NCBI GenBank assembly: GCA_002361735.1 | Contig: DETS01000044.1 | Span: forward strand, 690-27,821 | From: Lachnospiraceae bacterium UBA3282 | Lineage (GTDB): Bacteria > Bacillota > Clostridia > Lachnospirales > Lachnospiraceae | Length of the DNA stretch: 27,132 nt | Direction: 5' to 3' | In this document: in pieces, positions 16,111 through 21,956 of the stretch | Layout: the number at the start of each line of letters is the position of its first letter | Position numbering within the stretch: position 1 is the first letter of the stretch | Translations under genes and position numbers: made by a program | Notes under the pieces: generated by a model | Database searches by the model: none | What the model was told of the DNA's origin: nothing | The model's input: the letters and a program-made list of their open reading frames with translations, nothing else

Positions 16111-16580
16111 TTTTATTTCATGGTTCCGATAGAGAAATAGAAAAACCGGATATTTTGCATTCAAGAAAAGAAGTTGATTTCGGAGCCGGTTTCTATGCAA
16201 CGCCGATTGAGGAACAGGCAAAGAATTGGTGCCGGAAGTTCATCAGGAAGGGAAGGTGTGGCATAGTTTCCGTCTACGATTTTGATGAAATGGCATTTGA
16301 TAGATTTCGGACAAAAAAATTCGAGACCTATTCAGATGAATGGCTGGATTTTATTTCGCAGTGCCGCGCGGGGAAAGACTTGTCTGATTATGATAGTATA
16401 GTCGGTGGGGTGGCAAATGATCGTGTATTTGATACAATAGAATTGTATTTTGAAAATTTAATCAGCCGTAAAGAGGCAATTGGCAGGCTGGCAATGGAAA
16501 AACCAAATTTGCAGATTTGTTTTCGTAACCAAGAAACGATAGATAACTATTTGAAATTTGAGAGGAGTTTTTGTGTATGA
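16107..16580 (+). CDS. DUF3990-type, ADP-ribosyltransferase-like protein (putative toxin)
   Basis: This 157-residue protein begins MILFHGSDREIEKPDI and has DFGAGFYATPIEEQAKNW. The LFHGS box (H5), the GFYAT box (Y30) and a late LQICF segment (Q136) follow the layout of ADP-ribosyltransferase-fold proteins, and DUF3990 is associated with that fold. NAD-dependent modification of a target is an inference; no target is visible. GGGAG lies 7 nt before ATG 16107. The start overlaps the stop of the 31-residue gene, and its own stop overlaps the next gene, so all three are coupled. Such architecture is typical of toxin-antitoxin modules. Confidence 0.72.
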   Translation: MILFHGSDREIEKPDILHSRKEVDFGAGFYATPIEEQAKNWCRKFIRKGRCGIVSVYDFDEMAFDRFRTKKFETYSDEWLDFISQCRAGKDLSDYDSIVGGVANDRVFDTIELYFENLISRKEAIGRLAMEKPNLQICFRNQETIDNYLKFERSFCV

Positions 16581-16810
16581 AAGCAAGCGCTACTTTGCTG
16601 CAAATGAAATATGGAAGAATCATTATGAAATTTGCGGAACTTGCACACATAACAGTGAAAGAAGCGATGGATTTTTTCTATCAATCTGTAGAGAGGGAAT
16701 TGATTCGTGATGGCGTATCAGACATTCATTGTATGAGTGACATTTATTTGGCCAGAGATTTATTAGAAGAATATAATTCTTCTGGTATTGCCGAGGATTA
16801 CAGAACCTGA
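16577..16810 (+). CDS. small DUF3791-like protein, putative partner of the ART-like protein
   Basis: This 77-residue protein begins MKASATLLQMKYGRIIMKFA and has ITVKEAMDFFYQS and DIHCMSDIYLARDLLEEY. It resembles small DUF3791-type proteins (eAl-x-FFY-S, then S-x-YL-x-x-L) commonly found beside DUF3990 genes. ATG 16577 has GGAG 9 nt upstream and overlaps the stop of the preceding gene (ATGA). By position it is the antitoxin or accessory partner; that role is inference. The next gene (fruK-like) starts 32 nt downstream without an obvious terminator between. Confidence 0.6.
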   Translation: MKASATLLQMKYGRIIMKFAELAHITVKEAMDFFYQSVERELIRDGVSDIHCMSDIYLARDLLEEYNSSGIAEDYRT

Positions 16811-16842
16811 GATGGGAATATAATATTGGTTAGGAAATTGTA

Positions 16843-17760
16843 ATGAAACAAAAAATTTATACCGTAACATTGAATCCGTCACTGGACTATACGGTGACGG
16901 TGGATGACTTCAAATTAGGCTATACTAACCGCACGTCGTCGGAAATGCTGACGGCGGGCGGCAAAGGCATCAATGTCTCCACGGTCTTAAAAAACCTCGG
17001 TCTGGAGAGCACGGCGCTTGGTTTTGTGGCGGGCTTTACGGGTGAGGAAGTAAAGAGACAGCTTGCGGAGCGCAAAATTGAAGACGGATTGATTTTATTA
17101 GAAAGAGGTCTGACGCGTATCAATTTCAAACTCAGTTCCGTGGAGGGAACGGAGGTCAACGGACAGGGTCCCTCGATCCCGCAGGAAGCGTTTTCGCGTC
17201 TATGCGAGAGAATGCAGGAGCTTGCGGCGGGAGATGTGTTGTTTTTGTCGGGCAGCATTCCGCATTCTCTGGAGAAGGACAGCTACCGCGGGTTGATGGA
17301 GCGGACGCCGCAGAGTGTTCTGGTCGTTGTGGACGCGGCGGGGGAACAGCTAAAACAGGCGCTTCCCATGCATCCTTTTTTAGTCAAGCCTAACTGTCAC
17401 GAACTGGGAGAGCTTTTCGGCGTGACGTTGACGGACCGCACTTCCGTGATTCCTTATGCGAGGAAGTTACAGGAGATGGGGGCGTGCAATGTGCTGGTTT
17501 CTCTGGCAGGAGAGGGCGCAGTGCTCGCGGCGGCGGACGGCAGTGTCCGGGAAGCGCCTGCTCCTGTCGGTAAACTGATAAACGGTGTCGGTGCGGGGGA
17601 TTCCATGGCGGCAGGCTTTATGGCGGGATGGCTGGAAAAGCAGGATTACAAGTATGCCTTTTCTATGGGGCTGGCGGCGGGCAGTGCGACTGCTTTTTCG
17701 GAAGGGCTGGCGGATGGAGAGACGATCCGTGCGCTGTATCGTAACATTACAGGGATGTAA
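16843..17760 (+). CDS. fruK: 1-phosphofructokinase / PfkB-family sugar phosphate kinase
   Basis: This 305-residue PfkB-family kinase has the N-terminus YTVTLNPSLDYTV, the glycine box AGGKGINVS (residues 38-46) and the ATP/catalytic signature NGVGAGDSMAAGF with the base D253. The NPSLD start and the VKPNCHEL segment fit the 1-phosphofructokinase/tagatose-6-phosphate kinase group. FruK makes fructose-1,6-bisphosphate from fructose-1-phosphate. The usual fruR and fruA (PTS) neighbours are absent, so tagatose-6-phosphate or a related substrate is not excluded. AGGA lies 8 nt before ATG 16843. A strong terminator follows. Confidence 0.82.
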   Translation: MKQKIYTVTLNPSLDYTVTVDDFKLGYTNRTSSEMLTAGGKGINVSTVLKNLGLESTALGFVAGFTGEEVKRQLAERKIEDGLILLERGLTRINFKLSSVEGTEVNGQGPSIPQEAFSRLCERMQELAAGDVLFLSGSIPHSLEKDSYRGLMERTPQSVLVVVDAAGEQLKQALPMHPFLVKPNCHELGELFGVTLTDRTSVIPYARKLQEMGACNVLVSLAGEGAVLAAADGSVREAPAPVGKLINGVGAGDSMAAGFMAGWLEKQDYKYAFSMGLAAGSATAFSEGLADGETIRALYRNITGM

Positions 17761-17812
17761 AAAGTACCGGATCATTTTGTAAGAGAAAAATCATTATTGA
17801 TAAGAGTAAGAT

Positions 17813-17854
17813 ACAGCGGTAAATCTATTTTCGGATAGAGTTGCCGCTGTTTTC
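17813..17854 (+). terminator. intrinsic terminator after the PfkB-family gene
   Basis: ACAGCGGTAA pairs with TTGCCGCTGT (one G-T pair), with an inner CTAT/ATAG stem, followed by TTTCT. Confidence 0.8.
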
Positions 17855-17877
17855 TGTCACAGGCAGAAAAAGGCGTT

Positions 17878-17909
17878 CGTTTATGACACGGGAAACGCCG
17901 TTTATGACA
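17878..17909 (+). promoter_or_regulatory. LytTR-type operator: two direct repeats phased by 21 bp
   Basis: The 11-mer CGTTTATGACA occurs at 17878-17888 and again at 17899-17909, 21 bp apart (two helical turns). LytTR regulators such as AgrA bind paired 9-bp direct repeats with a 12-bp spacer, which is the same period. The site lies 115 bp before the LytTR response regulator, which suggests autoregulation. A possible -10 (TACATA, 17940-17945) follows. Confidence 0.7.
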
Positions 17910-18024
17910 GGAGCAAAAGCGCGCCGACCCGTAAGCCGATACATATCATATCAGCAGGAAATCAAGCGCGAGCGAAAAGAGCAGGAAATTAAGCGCAACA
18001 AGTTGCTCAGAAATGAGGTATAGT

Positions 18025-18732
18025 ATGTTATGGATTGCGGTATGCGACGACGAGGCGATCGCGTGCAGTAAAATAGCGGGAAAGATCAAAGGCATCTTAG
18101 AGGAAATGAATGTGCCCTGCCAGGTACGGCAGTTTTACAGCGGGCGGGAATTACTGCAGTCGCAGGAGTCTTTCGACATTATTTTTCTGGATATCATCAT
18201 GGGCGGTCTGGACGGTATGCGGACGGCGCAGCTTGTCAGGGAAAAGGCATATGATAAACTGCTTGTTTTCATATCCGCCAGCAGGGATCATGTGTTTGAC
18301 GCTTACGATGTGGAAGCGTTTCATTATTTGGTAAAACCAATCGAGGACAAAAAATTAAGAAGCGTATTGCAGAAGGCTGTCCGTAAAACAAAAGAACGCT
18401 CGCAGGCATTTCTCCTTGTCAGCAAAGACCGACAGAATAAAAAACTGTTTTTGGATGATATTTATTATTTTGAAATACGCGGGCGTCTGATCGAAGCCCA
18501 CGGGACAGGCGGGATATTCAGCTATTACGGACAGATCGGCGTTTTGGAAAAAGAGCTGCAGGGAAAGGGGTTTTTCCGCTGTCATAAAAGCTATCTTGTC
18601 AATTTAAAATATGTGGACGCCTACAACAGACAGGAAATCATTCTCGATCACGGAGAGCGGATCGCCATTGCCAAGAGGCGGTATGAGGCATTCTGCGGAG
18701 AAATTCTACAATATATGAAGGGGAGGGTGTGA
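18025..18732 (+). CDS. LytTR-family response regulator
   Basis: This 235-residue two-component regulator has an N-terminal receiver (WIAVCDDE with D8/D9, phospho-acceptor D56 in IIFLDIIMGG, lysine K104 in YLVKPIED). The C-terminal LytTR DNA-binding domain holds IYYFEIRGRLIEAHG, FFRCHKSYLVNLKYV and IAIAKRRYEAF. GAGG lies 6 nt before ATG 18025, preferred over ATG 18013. The kinase gene starts 2 nt after its stop. It belongs to the AgrA/ComE type. The phased repeats at 17878-17909 and 19870-19901 are its likely binding sites. Confidence 0.92.
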   Translation: MLWIAVCDDEAIACSKIAGKIKGILEEMNVPCQVRQFYSGRELLQSQESFDIIFLDIIMGGLDGMRTAQLVREKAYDKLLVFISASRDHVFDAYDVEAFHYLVKPIEDKKLRSVLQKAVRKTKERSQAFLLVSKDRQNKKLFLDDIYYFEIRGRLIEAHGTGGIFSYYGQIGVLEKELQGKGFFRCHKSYLVNLKYVDAYNRQEIILDHGERIAIAKRRYEAFCGEILQYMKGRV

Positions 18733-18734
18733 GA

Positions 18735-19910
18735 ATGGAAAAAGGGATTCGTGTGGCGGCACTGTTGGTGACGGTGATCACGTTGGTATCGCTGGTTGAT
18801 ATTTTTTTTGACGCCCTGCTGTCCTGCCTGCTGTTGGTATGGAAACATACGGCGGAGGGGATTGCCGTTCCTGTTTTGGGAGAAACCAATGAGATGGAGA
18901 TTGAACTGCTCACCTGGGTTAGTTTCGGCCTGGCGGTGATGGTGGTATACGGGATGAAAGGTCGGCTTAAGGCTGCCTTTCGCGGAAAGCCCTGGAGATG
19001 GTATGCGGTACTGATCCTTCCGCTGCTTATGGTGGTGATGGTGGTCTGTGTGGCGAATTGGGGCGCCGGTCATGGTGTTTTTTTTAGAAGCGCCGGCGAT
19101 ATGGGAATTTACTACGATCAGATTTTCACATATATCGGTTGGGGCGTTTTATCGGGCTTATCCCTGTTTGCAGTGACGGCATCTGTTTTCGGTATGGATC
19201 GGATCTATGTGGAACAGAAAAAAGCGGAGCAGTTTCAAGTACAGGCGGCGGTCTATCAGACGTTGGAGGAGCAGTACGCGCAGGCGGAGCGGCTGCGGCA
19301 TGATCTGAAAAACCATGTGCTTGCGCTTCGCGGATTGTGGGAGGAACAGGCGTGGGAAAAGCTTGGGGAATACTTAAAAAGGATGGAGAATCGTGAACGG
19401 TTTGAAATGTGTGAGGAAGCTACGGGAAATCGGGCGGTGGATGCGCTTTTGTGTCAGAAGCGGAAACTGGCTGAGGAAAAGGAAATTGATTGGGAATGTG
19501 ACGTGCGGATACCAAAACAAGGCTGCGTGAATGAGTTTGATCTCTGCGTCCTGTTCGGCAATCTGTTGGACAATGCGTTAGAAGCTTGCGAGAGATTGCA
19601 GCAAAAAGGGAAAGGACAGGAGCGGGGAGAGCAGCCCTTTATCCGTGTGCGGGCACAGACAGTCAAAAACTGCTTTTTATTGGAAGTTAAAAACAGTATG
19701 GATAGCGAGGAAAGACAAAGGGACGGTTCCGCAAAAAAGGAAAATCCACAGTCACATGGAATTGGTCTGCTAAACGTGAGCGATGCGGTGCAAAGATACA
19801 ACGGCGTTATGAACACAGAAATACAGGATGGTATGTTTGACATTTCAATCCTGCTTCCTATGGGGAAACCGTTTATGACACGGAACGGGTTGTTTGAGAC
19901 GAAATGCTAA
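18735..19910 (+). CDS. membrane sensor histidine kinase, GHKL/HPK10 type
   Basis: This 391-residue kinase has four predicted membrane segments (about residues 5-36, 57-75, 88-108 and 128-153). A coiled linker and the H-box RLRHDLKNH (H189) follow. The ATPase has the N-box LFGNLLDNALEACE (N276, N280) and the G-box HGIGLLNV. It resembles AgrC/ComD-like kinases but has fewer membrane spans, and no AgrD-like peptide or AgrB gene is nearby, so its ligand is unknown. GGGAGGG lies 7 nt before ATG 18735; GTG 18729 is an alternative. The last 14 residues after ISILLPM extend beyond the usual ATPase end and overlap the next LytTR-type site. Confidence 0.9.
   Translation: MEKGIRVAALLVTVITLVSLVDIFFDALLSCLLLVWKHTAEGIAVPVLGETNEMEIELLTWVSFGLAVMVVYGMKGRLKAAFRGKPWRWYAVLILPLLMVVMVVCVANWGAGHGVFFRSAGDMGIYYDQIFTYIGWGVLSGLSLFAVTASVFGMDRIYVEQKKAEQFQVQAAVYQTLEEQYAQAERLRHDLKNHVLALRGLWEEQAWEKLGEYLKRMENRERFEMCEEATGNRAVDALLCQKRKLAEEKEIDWECDVRIPKQGCVNEFDLCVLFGNLLDNALEACERLQQKGKGQERGEQPFIRVRAQTVKNCFLLEVKNSMDSEERQRDGSAKKENPQSHGIGLLNVSDAVQRYNGVMNTEIQDGMFDISILLPMGKPFMTRNGLFETKC
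19870..19901 (+). promoter_or_regulatory. second LytTR-type operator, before the charged coiled-coil gene
   Basis: CGTTTATGACA at 19870-19880 is identical to the upstream repeats, and CGTTTATGACACGG is shared over 14 nt with the first repeat at 17878. Exactly 21 bp on, TGTTTGAGACG (19891-19901) matches 8 of 11. The site lies inside the 3' end of the kinase gene, 117 bp before the start at 20018. Confidence 0.6.
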
Positions 19911-20017
19911 GAGACAGCGTTTTCGTTACCGAAACCAATCATAGACAGCCATTTATTTCGGGCAGCAAAACAGAAAAGCTGCACCGGCAGAACACTTCAA
20001 AAAAGGAGGAACAGAAT

Positions 20018-20560
20018 ATGCATACAAAGACAATGGAGGGTTTGATTGGAGCGAGGACAAATATGGAAATGCTCAATACTCCGTTTCGGGTGTTTAAGGA
20101 AGCGAGGCTCAAAGGCGACACTGCGATGATGGAACGCGCCATGGGTTATATGAACGAATGCGAGGAAGACGCGTACGAATATAAGGAAGTGGCCGACGAG
20201 GGCATGAAGAAGGATGCGGAGGAAACCAGAAAGATCGCGGAGAAGCAGCGCGAGGAGATGATCGAAAACCGCAGGGAAGAACGTGAGGAGCAGCAGAAAA
20301 AGCTGGAGGAGAAAAGAGAGGAAAATAAGAACGATAAAATCGTGGACACTGTGGAGATCAGTGAGGACGGTAAGGTTCTCCTGAAAGAAAATACGGCTGC
20401 GGGGAGCGATGCTGTGGACGGTGTGGAAACGGACGTCGCGGATTTAGACGGCGAAACGAGCGGAAAACCGAAGGCGGATCTGGAACCGGTGTTTTATTCC
20501 GGCGCAGGGACCGTTGAGCAGTCCGAAAATACGGGGATGAAGGTATCGGCATCCGTATAA
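20018..20560 (+). CDS. highly charged coiled-coil protein, predicted LytTR target
   Basis: This 180-residue protein begins MHTKTMEGLIGARTNMEMLN. Residues of about 50-115 are an almost uninterrupted E/K/R coiled coil (KIAEKQREEMIENRREEREE and on). An acidic, low-complexity C-terminal region follows, with a short beta segment (VDTVEISEDGKVLLKE). I do not recognise a named family. There is no signal peptide, membrane segment or catalytic motif. AAGGAGG lies 8 nt before ATG 20018. It is the only gene between the kinase and a terminator and is preceded by a LytTR-type site, so it is probably the output of this two-component system. Confidence 0.8.
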   Translation: MHTKTMEGLIGARTNMEMLNTPFRVFKEARLKGDTAMMERAMGYMNECEEDAYEYKEVADEGMKKDAEETRKIAEKQREEMIENRREEREEQQKKLEEKREENKNDKIVDTVEISEDGKVLLKENTAAGSDAVDGVETDVADLDGETSGKPKADLEPVFYSGAGTVEQSENTGMKVSASV

Positions 20561-20589
20561 CTCACATAACTTTTCGAATAAGGTGACAA

Positions 20590-20615
20590 AAGAACCGGCC
20601 ATTGTGCCGGTTCTT
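20590..20615 (+). terminator. terminator hairpin after the coiled-coil gene
   Basis: AAGAACCGGC, 6-nt loop, GCCGGTTCTT: a perfect 10-bp stem. The T-run is short (TTCTTCGTC). The reverse strand has A-rich/T-rich flanks, so bidirectional use with the convergent DUF3021 gene is possible. Confidence 0.75.
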
Positions 20616-20627
20616 CGTCATCATGGC

Positions 20628-20746
20628 AACGTTCCCATTTTTGCCTTCCCTATCAAAAAGATGCCGCTTTACTCATTCGTTATGGGAAAGATGCCGCTCT
20701 ATTGATTCTTTACCGAAAGGATTCCATTTTTTCATTCATTCGCTTG
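20628..20746. repeat. degenerate ~30-bp tandem repeats, about four copies
   Basis: Units start near 20628, 20657, 20687 and 20717. The two central units share AAAGATGCCGCT and match at 23 of 30 positions. The outer units are more diverged (AA-G-T-CC-TTTT-ATTC pattern). The array fills the gap between convergent genes and enters the 3' end of the DUF3021 gene. Confidence 0.55.
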
Positions 20747-21171
20747 ACATTGCGTTTTGCCCGGGCGTACTGGATCGCCCATACGATGGCAAAGATAAAG
20801 GCGAAAATGCCAAAGTAACTAACAACGCCCCAAAAGCTGTGTTCCATCCAGTAGGTAATATAAGCAATCGGCATCATGACGAGCGATACGATCAGGAAGT
20901 AGATTCCGGTCTGCTTGGCGATGCCCCAGTCTTCTATTTCCCAGATGACGGAGCAGCCGGCAAACCCCATACCGAGAATGCCGCATAAAAGCGCCTGCAG
21001 GATAACGGCATTGATTTCACTTCCCATCATCTCCGCCAATTCGGGTACGCAGGACGCATAATAACCGTCAGCCCAGATCAGGGAGATCACGATCGTGATC
21101 AGATAGCCGATCGCCAGTCCAAGCGGGAAACCTGATATCGCGCGTAATAGGATCTTCTTTTTTATATTCAT
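20710..21171 (-). CDS. DUF3021 membrane protein, partner of the LytTR regulator
   Basis: This 153-residue integral membrane protein begins MNIKKKILLRAISGFPLGLA. It has four hydrophobic segments (residues about 8-31, 50-74, 88-105 and 110-132) and a basic C-terminal tail. DUF3021 proteins sit beside receiver-less LytTR regulators and in streptococcal LytTR systems act as membrane inhibitors of the regulator. ATG 21171 has GGAGA closely upstream; a longer TTG start at 21237 lacks this. A 7-bp hairpin (21187-21204, TGCGCAG/CTGCGCA) lies between the two genes and may tune their relative expression. The 3' end carries part of a degenerate tandem repeat. Confidence 0.82.
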   Translation of the reverse strand: MNIKKKILLRAISGFPLGLAIGYLITIVISLIWADGYYASCVPELAEMMGSEINAVILQALLCGILGMGFAGCSVIWEIEDWGIAKQTGIYFLIVSLVMMPIAYITYWMEHSFWGVVSYFGIFAFIFAIVWAIQYARAKRNVKRMNEKMESFR

Positions 21172-21245
21172 AGTTTTCTCCATTTCTGCGCAGCTGTCTG
21201 CGCATTTCATTGATTGTTTTATTGTGTTCCGTTCCAAATCGTAGT

Positions 21246-21686
21246 TTACAAGCCTAATATTTTTTTAATCTTGGCGACATAGCGTCTCGAGACGTAAGTG
21301 GTCGCACCGTTCGTCATCTCGACGGATATCGTGCCGGTAAAGCTTAAATCAAAATTTTTCACCTTCTTTAGATTGATGATCTCCGAATTTGAGATACGAA
21401 CAAACTGTGCCGGATTCAGACGTTCTTCCGTTTCATAAAGTCTGAGGCGCAGCAGATATTCGCCGTCACTTGTTGCGGCAAATACTTTTCCGCCGCCGGC
21501 ATAGATCCGAAACAGATCGTCCGGCTCTAAAATTTTTGTCTTTCCGTCTCTGATTCCGGAAATGATGGGAAGATTATGGTCTGAGAGTCTCTGTAACAGG
21601 GCATTGACTTCTTCGGTCACTGTGTCGGTGAAAATGATCAGTTTTGGTTCGTGACAGGATGCGTCGATTTTTATCTCAACCTGCAT
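21246..21686 (-). CDS. receiver-less LytTR-domain transcription regulator
   Basis: This 146-residue protein begins MQVEIKIDASCHEPKLII. The C-terminal LytTR domain holds DLFRIYAGGGKVFAAT, FVRISNSEIINLKKVK and YVSRRYVAKIKKILGL. There is no phosphorylatable receiver. Such regulators are encoded with DUF3021 membrane partners and commonly activate their own operon. AGGAGG lies 8 nt before ATG 21686. It forms an operon with the downstream DUF3021 gene and has its own strong promoter. Its targets beyond itself are not visible. Confidence 0.9.
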   Translation of the reverse strand: MQVEIKIDASCHEPKLIIFTDTVTEEVNALLQRLSDHNLPIISGIRDGKTKILEPDDLFRIYAGGGKVFAATSDGEYLLRLRLYETEERLNPAQFVRISNSEIINLKKVKNFDLSFTGTISVEMTNGATTYVSRRYVAKIKKILGL

Positions 21687-21721
21687 GTTTATGTCCTCCT
21701 TTCTGATGTGATCGTGATGCC

Positions 21722-21750
21722 ATTATAGGCGAAGTGATTTTTTCTTTCAA
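21722..21750 (-). promoter_or_regulatory. sigmaA-type promoter of the LytTR/DUF3021 operon
   Basis: On the minus strand, TTGAAA (21745-21750), a 17-nt spacer and a perfect TATAAT (21722-21727). Just upstream are two imperfect 11-bp direct repeats (CTATCGAAAAG, CCATTGAAAGA) overlapping the -35. A CGTTTATG half-site resembling the other LytTR repeats lies at 21770-21777. Confidence 0.65.
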
Positions 21751-21827
21751 TGGCTTTTCGATAGTCGGTCGTTTATGGAACACAGGTGGCAGGAAGCGGG
21801 GTTTCCGATTAGCGGCATAAATTGTTT

Positions 21828-21857
21828 TTGCACAGTATATGATATCTGTGGTATAAT
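21828..21857 (+). promoter_or_regulatory. promoter of the diguanylate cyclase gene
   Basis: TTGCAC (21828-21833), an 18-nt spacer, then TATAAT (21852-21857) preceded by TGG (extended -10). Initiation near 21864 gives a leader of about 93 nt. Confidence 0.65.
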
Positions 21858-21870
21858 AAATGCGCATTAT

Positions 21871-21910
21871 GCACTCTGCGGTTTTGTGATGATGATGTCG
21901 CGCAGAGTGC
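21871..21910 (+). other. stem-loop in the leader of the diguanylate cyclase gene
   Basis: GCACTCTGCG (21871-21880) and CGCAGAGTGC (21901-21910) form a perfect 10-bp stem with a 20-nt loop, starting close to the predicted transcript start. It does not match the c-di-GMP riboswitch patterns I know. It could stabilise the RNA, bind a regulator or be a DNA operator. Confidence 0.55.
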
Positions 21911-21956
21911 GGATTGGTGAAGGATGCCGATGTGACTTTTAGAAGGGAATCTGTGA

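Noticed and set aside
17883..18023. 46-codon basic reading frame just before the response regulator (stop 1 nt before its start)
   Set aside because: It has no ribosome binding site and its ATG lies inside the LytTR direct repeat. It is probably leader sequence. An AgrD-like peptide was considered, but it lacks the expected amphipathic, cysteine and acidic parts.
21864..21956. c-di-GMP riboswitch in the diguanylate cyclase leader
   Set aside because: The stem and loop do not show the conserved bases of the GEMM-I or GEMM-II classes that I know.
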